Shown: positions 10,747 through 22,829 of the stretch, piece by piece
Layout of the letters: each line of letters begins with the position of its first letter
How positions within the stretch are numbered: the stretch's first letter is position 1
Assembly: GCA_033297075.1 (NCBI GenBank)
Contig: MU858070.1
Location: 186,001-250,000 of the forward strand
Direction: 5' to 3'
DNA from: Rhypophila decipiens
Taxonomy: Eukaryota; Ascomycota; Sordariomycetes; Sordariales; Naviculisporaceae
DNA length: 64,000 bases
Position numbers and translations under genes: made by a program
The notes under the pieces: generated by a model
What the model saw: the letters and a program-made list of their open reading frames with translations, nothing else
What the model was told of the DNA's origin: nothing
Database searches by the model: none

Positions 10747-13700
10747 CTCGGCGTCGGTGCGGACTCTTGCTGCTTATCTCCTCTTATCTCGAGCCGAATA
10801 CTCCGGAATTTCGGGATGGCCGCATGCCAAAGACCATCTGCAGCGATCCGTTGTGCAAAACCTCGAAAATTGAACGATCGAACGGGTGGCTGACCAAAAG
10901 CGCCGTTTTGGCGGGTTGTCGCAGAATTTAGTATGAAATGTCTGAGGGCCGGCTGGACTGTCAGATCCAGATCTGAGTTGGGCAGGCAGCCGATTTTGTT
11001 CTGAATCCTCCCAGGGAACTTGTTGACCAAGCGCTGCTGACGGGGGGCTGAGCAGACGCAGTGCGCCACGCTCTCGGAGAAAAGAGTATAGCACCCCCAC
11101 TGATAAGAAGCCAAGGCCGGAGAACGAAGAAAATAGCAGATGGGATAGGGCTGAAATACACTGTAAAAGCCCCGGCGGCGACAGCAGCAGATTTACGACA
11201 ACTCTCCACGCTTGCGCAAAACGCCGCCCGATGGCGCCGGCGGTAAGGATCTGACTCCTCTCTGACCGATGCTAAGACGCTTGCGAACAAGGGAAATAAC
11301 GAACCCGCAGCGCCAGGAACAAGGGCTTTGGAAACAATGGAAAGACGTATTGAGCGATGATGTGAAAGCAATCAGCAAGAATCCATGTCTAGAGAGGCCC
11401 AGGCTTCTGGGAGGAGATCGACAAGATCGCTTTCCTTTTACGAGCTGAAAGTGGGCACCTCGTCATATACAAAGTCGCATTTTCGCGATTCTTCTCCAGA
11501 TCGTCAGGCAACCCAGAAATGCAGCAGAACATCAATCGTAATCGTTGATGAATGCCGGGGGGCAGAGCGAGACCTGGGTGTTTGAGAGTGACACCCTCCA
11601 TCTTCTTTTCCCCTCATCGCGGGCTCCGTGGCGCTGGCCAGAGCAGAGCGGCAGTTGTGCCGTGATTGGCCTGATGTCGAAGATGTCCATCCACGCCAGC
11701 AGTCTGCATACTATGCAGCATGTTTGGCCCCCTCCCCCCAATGGTGGCCGCTGCGAGGAGGTGGTGCAAGACGGCGTTCTGGCTCTGTATCTCGACTGAT
11801 ACGGCAGATTTCCTCCTGTCCCGCACAACGACCGCCGCATCGATACTACCCCAATGTGGAAGGGGGGTATGGACAAGGCCACCAATGAACCTCGTGATAT
11901 TTGCCATGAGCCAACTGCAGAGGCCGGTGCCATTCGGATGAACTGGACAAGAGAGTGGCCGAACCAACAGAGGGGAGTACCGCATCCCATCATATATCAA
12001 GAGCATGCAGCACAAGTACCAGGAGCAATTTACTCAAGAATTGCTCTTGGGTGTGGCAGCAGCAGCGGCAGCAGATACGCGCCACACTTTGCCTATAAAT
12101 GGACCATGCTGTCCTTCTCTCTCGTCCGTCCTTGCGTGCCCGGCTCCGGGACACACGTAATCCGGTGCAACCAACAACAGATGGACTGCTTGACCTCCTT
12201 CCTGAATCGCTTCGTCCTCAGTCCTGATGGTTCATTATAAATGACCGTTCAAGACGGGAGTGAGATGCACATTGCTCACGGGAATTTTCTTGGGTAACTT
12301 CTCACCTCTCGCCGCAGATTACAAATAACGACCAACAAACCCACACTGATGTCTGTGTCATTTGGTAAGCACTTGCCAGACTCTGGGGGACATCCGGAGT
12401 TGAGCGAGTTGTCCAAACCAAACGGAGTAATTCCTAGGGACACACAGCGTATGTTTTGCGCTGGAAATGTCCGACTTCTGCGGTACGAGTCCAGGCTGAT
12501 GTGCAGTGTGACAATTGATGTCATGACATGGCGCGAATCCGGTCTTGATTCTTGTTTTTGTTGTTGATAATACGAAGTCCATGATGGAACACAGAATTTG
12601 AACAGGAGCGGGTTGGTGTACGGATAGGAAACTGATCTCGGTTTCGGGTCCGAAAAGGTCAAAAAGGTGTTCGAATTGACAAGGAACACGTGCAAGACAT
12701 CTGACGAACCGCCCAGCCAGTCGGTGTGAGGTCAAACGATTGGACCAATCAGAGCACGGGACAACTCGGTCCGTTGGCCGCCCGGGGTCTTTCCCCAGCT
12801 TCCCCAGGAAACAACATTCCGAACGAACCTTCCTTGAACATCACGGGAACAGGAAACCCAACAACCAAGACTCTGGCTATATCATGGTACAGTGTATAAA
12901 GGGTCGGGAGCACAAAAGAAAACAAGCCAGTCCGCTGTTGAGTTTGAGCCGAGGTTATTTCGTTCATCTCGCGACGAATGCGGGCAACGGAGACATCTCC
13001 AGCGAGTTCGAACCATCGATGACCTTCCATCGCGAGGGACGAGAATGCAACCTTGACCGGCAATAGCAACTGCTCGACATGACCACCATCAGCAATAAGC
13101 AAGCCCTCGCGGCATCAGCACTACCCGGGTGCGCCATGCGTCGAGAGAAATGTTAATCCTCAAGATGCACCGCATCCAGCTTTCTCGTCTGCAAAAAATA
13201 CACAGAGACCCCATCAGCCCCAGACCCTGCACCTCAGGTTTTAAACGGGTCCGATTGCCAAATGAAGATTGATTAACTGCACTTGATTATCATCAATCTG
13301 GCACTGGCAGTTGCGGAGAGTTCTCGACTCCTCCCCGCATCCCGTCCTCTCCACTTCGGCCCGTCTCTGGCACTCCTCAGCGCGTTGAAACGGCAAACCG
13401 TTCAGCACAGACGACGATACCTGCCCTCTTTGGGGCTCTTGCGTGGCCTGCGGTTTGGGCTTTGGGGTCCCATGTTGGCGGCGTGCTGATCGAGTCTATT
13501 CCCATCGAGGCGACTTTGGATAAAGATGGATTGATACGGATAGGCATCTGGGTTTGAAGATTCGCCCCTGGCTTGCCGTGTGCTGTGACGAGGACCACTA
13601 TATCTTCAAGTCAGTACAGTACCGGTACGTATATACAGCTATATGCACCGACAATCTCGAGGCTTCAGGGGCTCAAGCAGCTTAAACGACCTCCCCAATA

Positions 13701-14981
13701 TGTGCAGAATTTGCCTAAATTCGACTGATGATCACGGGCATGGCCCAATGACATTGGCTTTGTGTGTCCAAAAATCTTGTTTGATTGAACCCATTTCGAC
13801 CTGGAGATGTGCAGTGATTATTCGCAACAATCTCCTTTCTCGATCGCCGTCGACCCAAGAGTGCGGGATCCGCCTCGTCTGGGACCCTGGTCGTATGTAC
13901 ATGGCTTCCCCACGCTTACTGATGCTTGACTTGCTTGACTGCAGTGGCTGCCACCTCCTTCCCGCGATGCCACTGGCTGCTTGCCTCCGATGGGACACTG
14001 ATCACTTGCCGTGATTGACCTAAACTCCTCGCCGCGACGAAGCTCCTCCTCGGTGCTCCCAAGCTCAACAAGCCTTACCGAGATGGGGATCGGGCCACCT
14101 GCTCCTCCAAAAGTGGGCGATTGGATGGTCGATGACAGGCGTTTTACCCTCCGATACAGCAAAATAGGGAAGCGATCCCGGGCTGTTCTTTGCCAGTCTT
14201 GACTTGTTTAACTTGTTGCTCACACCGAAAGTCTACCGCTTGTTCATCAACCGCAGACAGGGACAGGGGCTGTTACGCAGTACGTCGCCATCTTCCAGGT
14301 TACCATAGCACACACGTGCCTGTTTCCGACTGTCCCTGGCCGTACCGTACATACATGGTGCGTTATTCCGTATCCGTGCTATGTCCACAGCACTGTCCAG
14401 CCAAACAGAGTCGCAGACCGGATTCAGATCCTCAAGATTCCATTTCCAGGGTTTCCCCTCACCGGTGCCAGTCCACCGCAGTAATCGACCAGGCGGCTAA
14501 TAAGGATTAACAAACCTCACACCTTGGTCTTGACACAAGACTCGTCATCCTTTTTGACTTTTTTTCCTGGACTAAGTCTTTGGATTGTTATATCTCTACT
14601 TTGGTTTCTTCTTTCGATCATTCTCTCTCAGGATCGCTACAATTACTCAAGAGGAGAGGCAGCCCGCTATCGTGGGGTCATCGAATATAACCTCATCAGT
14701 TTGGTCAGCGTCAGCGATTCGGAATACGCGAACTTACGTCATTTTAGTCATTGGAGAGCTGGTGGAAGAAACAGAGACGACCGGGCCCGGGTCCTCGGAT
14801 ATCCTGCTGCGGACAGCTTTGCCACGGATTACAGACGAGGATATTCACAAGCACTGGTCTCGCCGGACCTCACTCGGGGCCGAAAAGCAGCAGAGTGGAT
14901 TCCCTCTCCACGATATGCTTCTCTCCTGACCATTACGTGCGTAACTGGTGAAGGGAAGCAGTCGTCATTCCTACTGTGAAC
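10747..14981. other. Intergenic divergent promoter region
   Basis: This ~4.2 kb lies between two divergently transcribed genes, the membrane protein (leftwards) and the first Zn2Cys6 factor (rightwards), and must hold both promoters. Overlapping frames (for example 10961-11371 minus, 11532-11993 minus, 14524-14979 plus) show no domain and look like chance frames in GC-rich DNA. TATA-box-like elements read rightwards at about 12093 (CTATAAATGG) and 12892 (TATAAAGGG), neither followed by a convincing gene. No RNA gene is recognised. Confidence 0.55.
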
Positions 14982-17553
14982 ATGCTCTTGTACACACGAT
15001 TGGCCCCTCCCAAGGAGCCAAAGAGACGTTCTAGAGCAGGTAAGTCTTGTTTAATGCACTCCTTTTTCTCAAGGAGGTCAAAGGAGACGGGCTACTATAT
15101 GGGCACTTCCATGTTGTGGTTTTGTTGTCGTCAAGGCCTCTCATTGTCAACCTGCTGACCAAATACTCTACCCTTTCATAGGTTGCACACACTGGTATGT
15201 CTCCCTTGTCGTCCTTGATGTTGAATATGTTGACGTTCCGGCATTCTGACCTTACTTTCACCGTTAAGCAAAGAAAAGAAGAAAAAATGCGACGAGAAAC
15301 GGCCAGAGTGCAGTCGCTGTACTGAACATGGAGTTTCATGTGTCTACGAGACTATCAAGCCCCGGAAGCGCAGAAAGGGTGATTTGGCCCCCCCGCCCAT
15401 CAACACATCGCTCGGTGGCCAAACGAATTCAAGGTCGACATATTTGCCCGAAGCTCGCAGGCTCTCTACTGCCAGTTTTGACAGTACCAGCATCTACTCT
15501 GTCGACCACTCGACCTTCTCTGGGGACGGCGAACGGACAGCTTTCCGAGGTCGCGGCCGTCTGCTGTCCATGACCGACTTTGACGACCCCATCATCCTCA
15601 GCCCGTCAGTTGACTCCAACTTTGATAGGATTTCCCTTGTCGACTTCTCGCCTGTCTCGTTCGAATCCTCTTCACAGAATAAGCTGGAATTCTCTGATAG
15701 TCATGAAGAAACGGCTCCAGAAGATGCGGATCGTCACCAAAAGAGGGGAGAAGGCTCAGCGGCTCTCGTGGGTTTTCAGCAGCAGAGGCCGAATATGACT
15801 GGTTCCATTGTGATGCCGCCGCGAAGCGGTGCCGTGACATCGAGGTCGTCGCTCTATCCTCACCTGGCCATGATCGCGCCGAGCCCTCTCGCATCTCCAT
15901 TGGTGGAATTCCATGCTCCGGCTTTTGAGGAATTCTCGGATCGTCCAAACAGGAGGGCATTGGTCGATCACTTCTGCAACGTATTGTCCCACTTGATTGT
16001 CTTCCGCGAGGAGTCAGGGAACCCTTTCCAGCAGCTGGTGCTACCATTGACACTAAAAAGCTCACCTGTAACGAATGCCATTTTCGCACTGGCCAGCGCA
16101 CACCTCGAATACAGGGGCGTGGAGAACCAGGAGAAGTCCATAGTCTTCCACAACCGGGCGATACAGGGCCTTGCCCGGCTTATTTCGCTGAACAACAAGG
16201 CCAACCGGAACGAGATACTGGCAGCCATCATGCTGCTTGTTTACTATGAAGTGGCAAGTTCCCACGATTTCCCCTTTATGTATTCAGTTGTACTAACATC
16301 ACTCGTTGAATAGCTGGTCCAGAAAGGAAGATCCAATATTGTCCACGGGCATCTGAAGGGCGCGTTGACTGTCATGTGCACCAACACAGAACCATCCGAT
16401 GCTACCAGTGTCTTCTTGGAACGGGTATGTCTATCTTGTTTCTCCTTGCCTCCGATGTCTCTTTGCTCACCACGGATAGGCCTTCCGATTCTACGACGTC
16501 ATCACTGCTCTCTCCAACGGCACTGCGCCCCTTTCAGTTGCGCCTGCTCCCGGGTGCCTCCTTCCCTTCCCGCCCCTCGGAGCAGCTACATCGTCCCCTC
16601 TAAGCAACGTCGACACGCTACTCGGCATGGCCACCACCCTATGGCCAATCATTCACAGATTATCGGGTCTTCTATCTCTCAAAACCGAGCTCGAGAAGGA
16701 AATCCAAGCGAATGCCATGTCGACCAAAATCGCCGTCTTGCGAATGGAATCCGAGTCCACGGCCCGGGCCATCGAAGCGGCCCTCATCCAATGGCGTCCC
16801 CATCTGCCACCCGGATTTGTGCCCGACGAAAAGGAGATGAACGACCCAACTTATATCATCAACAATCCATCTTCGACTCCTTCCGGCGATGGCGACGACG
16901 GCATCATCCCCAACATGGAGACTGAGAAAGGAGATGCAACCCAGCCAGCAGATGATGAAACCGCCGAGCCTACTTCGCCGGCCACGACTGACACCCCACC
17001 ATACATGACCCCGAAAGAACGCGGCCGTATCCACAGCATCCTCCACAACGCCCTGGCCTACCGCCACTCAGCCCTCGTCTACCTCTACCGAACCATCTAC
17101 GCCCACCGACGCTCGCACCAAGCCGTCCAGACCCACGCCCATCTCTCGCTCATGCACTGCGTGGCCACCGTCTGCCATGCGGGTCCGATGGGCGCGCTGC
17201 TCTGGCCGCTGTTCGTAGCCGCCTGCGAGGCGGTCAGCCCCGAGGATCGCGAGCTGGCGGGGAGGGCATTCGCCGCGACGAGAAAGAGACAAGGGATGAT
17301 GAACATTGAGCGAGCGTGGGATATCGTGCAGGAAGTGTGGCGGAGGGCAGACAAGATAGAAGACGACCTTGATAAAGTGGACGAGGCTGGTAAAGAGCAG
17401 GCAAAGGTAGAAGCCGGCGAGACTCTGGCTGAAGATGCCGTTCCTGCTGAACAATCGCGGTCGTCGTCGTCGTCGTCTTCTCCTTGTCCTGCACCGGCTG
17501 AGCTCTGGCGGCAGGTTAGCAAGGAGATGGGTGTTAATATCGTCTTTGGGTAG
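14982..17553 (+). CDS. Zn(II)2Cys6 transcription factor, Fungal_trans_2-type (746 aa)
   Basis: Five exons: 14982-15039, 15182-15194, 15269-16253, 16314-16424 and 16480-17553 (2241 bases). The zinc cluster is at residues 21-48, C-x2-C-x6-C-x6-C-x2-C-x6-C. Its first cysteine pair is encoded by a 13-nt exon (GTTGCACACACTG) flanked by standard splice sites. A basic stretch, KPRKRRK, follows. From about residue 245 the sequence ([20 protein letters not shown], then [18 protein letters not shown]) matches the PF11951-type fungal regulator domain, which continues to the C-terminus. A Ser-rich run occurs near residue 715. The third intron (16254-16313) starts with GCAAGT, a GC-AG intron, with branch point TACTAAC. 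The start at 14982 is the only ATG in frame before the cluster in exon 1; an extra 5' exon is possible. Acts as a nuclear DNA-binding regulator; targets are unknown. Confidence 0.9.
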
Positions 17554-17584
17554 GTAATACAATGGGCAAGGGCGGCGAGGAAAA

Positions 17585-17590
17585 AATAAA
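17585..17590 (+). terminator. AATAAA polyadenylation signal
   Basis: A canonical AATAAA lies 32 nt after the stop codon of the upstream Zn2Cys6 gene. This is closer than the usual fungal 3' UTR length, so it may not be the signal actually used. Confidence 0.35.
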
Positions 17591-19266
17591 GTACATACAT
17601 ACACACACGCGCAAAAACGCAAGGAAGGCAAAAAGTTAGCATGGGGATTTTATTTACAGGCTCTCAACGGCAGGGGTTGGTTGGTTACTACCGGTTATGG
17701 CGGGGGGGTTGGGGAAATGGTGCAAGTTCATGTTTATATTGTTTGGAATATCATGTTCTGGATGGTTGGAAAGGTGGGTGTTTGTTGGAGTTGATCTGGC
17801 TTCTTCATTCCTGTGCTTTTTTTATCTATTGGTTGGGGTTCACGCACTATTTATTTGTCTTTTTTTTCTTTCCCTTCTTGTTTATGTTATTGATCAATGT
17901 AAATAGTACTGCCATGCCAATGTCTTTGCCTGTTTATCTTGGCTAATCAAGGTAGCCTGCCATATTCACATACCATACAACTACCTCACGATATCTAGTT
18001 GCTACAGTGACGATGGATACACTTGAATATGCACGAATACGAAGTTTACTTGACCATGTTTCCTGCTCTCTGAGCGCAACTCAGTAGGTATACATGTACA
18101 GCTAGCTCATCCATAGGTATACACTACAGAACCCCCCCTACTTACTTATTGCATGACAGTCGTTACTTGTTAGGTGAAGAAAAGATTTATTTTCACCTCC
18201 TCTCTGCTCCATCCTTTGGTTCCTCGCAAAGAAAGTATCCTGTTTCTGTCTTTAGGTACCTTGTTCGTTTAGTTAGGACCATTCCCGAATAATACCAGAC
18301 CGTACCTGCTGCTACTGTTGTTACATGTATCCTATGTACACTAACTGATTAAGCGATTACTAACTTAGCCCAAGATGATTACTTGTATACCTATTTTGGC
18401 CTTGCTTTTCTGGTGTCTGTCTGCATGTGTCAAAGAGTACTCGTGTTGAATTCCGATGAGTGTGGTGATTTCCTTAATTTTCTTTCCTCCTCTCCAGATT
18501 TATTTCTTCTCCGAGTGATGTGGCCTTGACCCCCCCAGCCGACACTAGCAGCAGCAGCAGTATCATGACAAGCAAGACGACCGAGTAAAGTCCGCCCTCA
18601 TTCCTCCTTGGTAACAAGACTGTAGTAGTAATGATTCAGAAGTGTCCACAACAATGGATGGGGGCACACAGAAATATTCTCGGAAAATACTACAGTCAGA
18701 CAGACACACGCAAGTACCATTTATCAAGTTCTTCCAAGATATCATGAAGGAATCAAGTGCTTTAACGCTTGCAGTTTCCCCAAAAAGGGGGTGGGCGTGT
18801 TTGTGTTTGTACTTGTGGCTTTAACACTAGCTAGCTACCTATCTGTTCAAGTTGCCATGTAGGTAGAAATGTACCATACATACATGCACAGACAGATAGC
18901 CGTCTCAAAAAGGAATGATATTTCACACATCCAGACTACTTTCTAACCTCGTTCCGGCGTCAAGGTTCAGAGTGCCTCTTGGACCTTTCCATTACGAGCT
19001 CGACGGGGGTATGGTATATGGGAAAATCCCCAGCTTACTACCTAACTGTAGAACGTACACGATGGTCGATGATAAGCTACCTTGATTTATGATGACCAAG
19101 CCCCATATCAGGTGTCAATCTCGTCAGTACTCCAAGTGGGTGTGTGATAGAATAGTTGAGACAAGGGCCAAGGCGTTGAGGGAAAAGCTCCCGACAAAAT
19201 GAGGAGGACCCCATATCCGTAGTATACAAATATACAAGACACACAATCGAGATGATGCCCTTCGAT

Positions 19267-19290
19267 ACCTAGGTAGGTACCTAGGTACCT
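19267..19290. repeat. CCTAGG/GGTACC palindromic tract
   Basis: Overlapping palindromes built from ACCTAGGT and AGGTACCT. The same word family recurs across the non-coding parts of the window (for example 39118-39140, 39391-39408 and around 59384). Confidence 0.8.
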
Positions 19291-22200
19291 CTGTAACGTG
19301 AATGGGCGCCGTTCTTGTTTGAGACATGTTTGGATAAAGACAGGCGTTATCAACGACGCTTACCTGCCTGCCGAAAAGAGCGCAAGGTGAGTGAGTAATC
19401 CAAAACTATATCAAGAAGAATTAGCTCACCCACCCACCCACCAAAGAGGGTCAAATATATATGGCGATTGGCGTCGGGACGAATGATAGGTGACGATGGC
19501 AACATGGCCACGAAACGGGACGAGCTTTCCGCGTTACACTACTTTCCAACACATGTTCCAAGTGTTGGTGTTGGTGTACATATAGGTCGACGAAGAATGA
19601 GCCGGACAAGATATCTCTCAAGTATGCTGCTGTGTGTCAGTTCGATATATCCCGCCTGAAAATATCTCGTCATGGCAAAATGCGGTCATGTTTCGACCGT
19701 GACTTCGAAACAGGCTCCCCGCCTTCCGGCGTTCCCACGTGGTCGAAGCCCTCAAAGAGGTCAACTCCCCATCACAGAGATGGCGAGACGTCGTTTGTTG
19801 TTGCTCTATATTTGTGGGGAGTCCGGCATGCCACGAGCTTGGGAACGATGCGGCTGGGGAGACATCCCATTCCCTCCCGCAGTCGAGGCTTTGGCGGGCC
19901 GTTGGAGGCAAAGGCGCCACACCATGGCAGATGTCGTGCAGACTCGCGATATACTCGTCTCGGTTTCGATAAACAGCCTCGCCAGGCGCTTGTTTAACCG
20001 ACGCACTAGCACGGCGGACCTTGAGCTTGAGGGGGCCCGGCTTGCAAGACGACTTGGCTAGATCCCGTTTTTGACTGCACATGGACGGATCTTGCCCCGT
20101 GCAAGTCCAGAGATGTGATTGGCTGGAGGCGTGATGGCTGCAGTAGGGTTGCTGTGAGGAAACACACCCTCTCGGGAAGCATGGACGCGACGAGGACCGG
20201 AGAGAGATAGGACGAGCCTAGCGCAGGTCATGTCTGCCGAGTTGGAATAAATCTGGGACTCTGGGACATGGCAGGGTCCACGGTCCGCCGCTACTGTCAG
20301 CTATCTGGGGAAGCGTTGCGGAGACTGGGGTAGATACCCGCGGACGTGCAGCTCCCAGGTGCAGATGCTTCCTCACAGCGTTGGAAAGTTATGTATACTG
20401 CCTCGGAGCTCGCAACCTCTGGGCTGAGGTGGCTTATCAGTCTTTGGGCGAGATACGGACGTGGGGAAGACCCTCCCCTCTATGGCGACTATAGTGCTCA
20501 AGCACCAAGTACGCCAGAGAATAAATTGGGAAAACGAGATAAGGCGCCTTCCTTTGCCTGGTGACTGACCGGGAAGATGGTGCCAGTAGCTGATATAGGG
20601 ACTTGGCAGGCCCGGTATGGTCGAGAGTGTTACGAATCGTCAGTACGGATATCGCTGTGACTCGGTAGCCGAACGGCCGACTTGGGTCCGTGGCTACCAC
20701 CACCTCAACCACCAACGGTTTCGAACATGGTGAGATGTGATATGAGAACGAAGACGAGAGCGGGGAGCCGTGCTTGATGAGAAACCTGGGGTTGGGGTTA
20801 AGCCGGCAGATTTGCCATCAGTAGCGCTAAGCCCGGATTGGTCAAGCTCGAGGAAGGTTGTATCCCGTCCCCGTCTCGTACAGAATATTCGTCACAGAGG
20901 GAAAAAGAAACACAGGCTGCACGAAATCAACCATGTCGCAATCTCGACTCGCTTCCCTCACCGGACGCACCGGGACTGTCTGGATTACATTGTCGCAGCT
21001 CCAACGTGCATGGAAATTGCAAAGAAGAAATCCAGAATCGTGTGTGCCGAAGCATGTTCCCGAGCGGTGATTTGCTTCGAGTTATTTGAACAAGTTCGGT
21101 GGGAGAGAGTCACAGGCGGGGTGGTGGGATTCTTGTCTCCAAAAAGCCTGGGGGACTTGACCCACTCTCAATTCCCACAGTTGGGAGAGCACCTGCCTTC
21201 ACCAACCCATCAACAAATCACCATGGGTTTTTTTTTACCTCTACGGATACCGGTCATACAGTACTGTGATTCGAACGTCACCCGCCAGAGGGAGGAACGG
21301 TTTCGTCAGACAGAGATCATAAAGAAGAGACCGATCAGGGGCCTTCGAATATCTGGAGTCATCGCCATCTACGGAATAATTACGGATAGCCCTGAGAATC
21401 TGGACCTTTTAGTGATGCGCTAGCTTTGGGGTAAATACCAAGTCTGGCCCACCGTGGGTATTATATACGGCTTGTGGAGGTTGAACACTTGTTGTGCTCT
21501 TGGTATTCTCGGTCCCTGGGTCCTCTCAGAGACGATATCATTTACCGTGGTTTGGTGTATCAATAATGGTCGACCAAGGCAATATCGCTCTGAAGCCAAC
21601 CATACGATGCACCCCTCCATTGTACAGCTCACAAGTACAGTCGCGGCATGGCGTGGTTTTTTTTTATTAGAAAAAGAGTTCTGTAAAGGGGCAGAGGGGT
21701 CCAAAGTCGTCGCACTCATGCCCGGGCTGGCCAGCAGCAAGAGCTCCTTCCTCGCCAGCTTGCCAAGCCCATACAAGCATTCTGCCTTCTCCCCTCCACG
21801 GTCCACCGGCCACCCCATTCAGCCACTAGCAGTGCCCCCCATCCCAGCCAGCCCTTGCCCAATTGACCTTTTTCTTTTTCGCTCCCAATGATATGAGCAG
21901 CTCTCCAACAGAATTCTGCCAATCGCTCGACCGCCCACTCGCAACAACGAGGGGTCTCATCGTGAAGCATCGTAGGGTGCTGCTTGATTAGACAACCTCT
22001 CCGGCACATCACTCTTACTTTTTTGCGCGCCCTGGCACTTTACCCCCCTCCCCCTTCTTCGCTTCCGTGCTTCCTTCCATTTTATTTCCCTTGGTCACCT
22101 ACCTACGCAGGTCGCCTTATTTTCCTCACCTCCTCCCTCCACCTGCTTTTTCCCCTATTTCGCCGATACTCCGTATTTAAATCTTCGACTCCACATACCC

Positions 22201-22801
22201 CGAGGTGCTGGACGTCGTCCAACAGATCCATCAGGCTCCGGCCAGGCACAGGACCAGAGTTCTCCCTCGGCCCCGGTTACTCTCAGCTCTTAGAGCACCG
22301 GCTTCTCGCCCGACCCGCTTCCTGGTTAATAGATTCTCAAACTTGGAGCTAGAATATCAGCCATCATCCACAGATCCTCTGGGCCCGCAACAGCTCCAAA
22401 TACATTGCTTGGCTCTCCTGACCTTATCTCACACCTTCTTCCATAACTCGTGCTCCAGGACACAAAACATCCAGAAAGAAAAACCACCATGCCTTGCTTC
22501 ACGTCTACCCAGTCATCTCGATTATGACCATGTCGCTACGCGCTCTGTGATCGCTGCCTTGTCCCTGATTTCGCGCGCCCCATCCCACTACCTACACAAG
22601 CTGGAGACTCGTCCGGTATCACCACCAAGAAGGATCTCCACTGCCGCCCCGTCGCTCCGGTTGACCTCCGGTAGAACCCCGGAGGGGCGAACAACAGCTG
22701 TCGCCGTGCATCTCTGCTCGTTTATCCCGCCACGCCGAGCTCGTATCCAAGAATTCCTTGCGACATCCGTCCTTTTTCGTCGTGGGTCTTGGCAAGCCAT
22801 C

Positions 22802-22816
22802 ATGGTCTTGATATGA
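22802..22816 (+). promoter_or_regulatory. Four-codon upstream reading frame
   Basis: ATG GTC TTG ATA TGA ends 13 nt before the main start codon at 22830. If the transcript begins upstream, as the CT-rich leader suggests, this frame and others before it (ATG at about 22489 and 22525) could limit translation of the regulator. No transcript start is known. Confidence 0.35.
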
Positions 22817-22829
22817 AAGTATATCAGCC

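Larger units (their letters stand above)
17554..22829. other. Long intergenic region upstream of the second Zn2Cys6 gene
   Basis: About 5.3 kb between two rightward genes. From 17600 to 19500 it is AT-rich with pyrimidine runs and CCTAGG-type palindromes (19267-19290). From about 19600 to 21900 it is more GC-rich and carries overlapping frames on both strands, including one of 217 codons at 20770-21423 that begins at a non-ATG codon or without visible family similarity. None can be supported as a gene. The last ~800 bp (22000-22829) are CT-rich and look like promoter plus 5' leader of the next gene, with several short upstream reading frames. Confidence 0.6.

Noticed and set aside
10961..11371. 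Minus-strand frame with hydrophobic stretches upstream of the membrane-protein gene
   Set aside because: Three frames overlap in GC-rich leader DNA, and no conserved motif or splice link to the downstream gene is needed.
20770..21423. Open frame of 217 codons on the plus strand
   Set aside because: No family motif, no signal or membrane segment, overlapping frames on both strands, and codon use unlike the confirmed genes.
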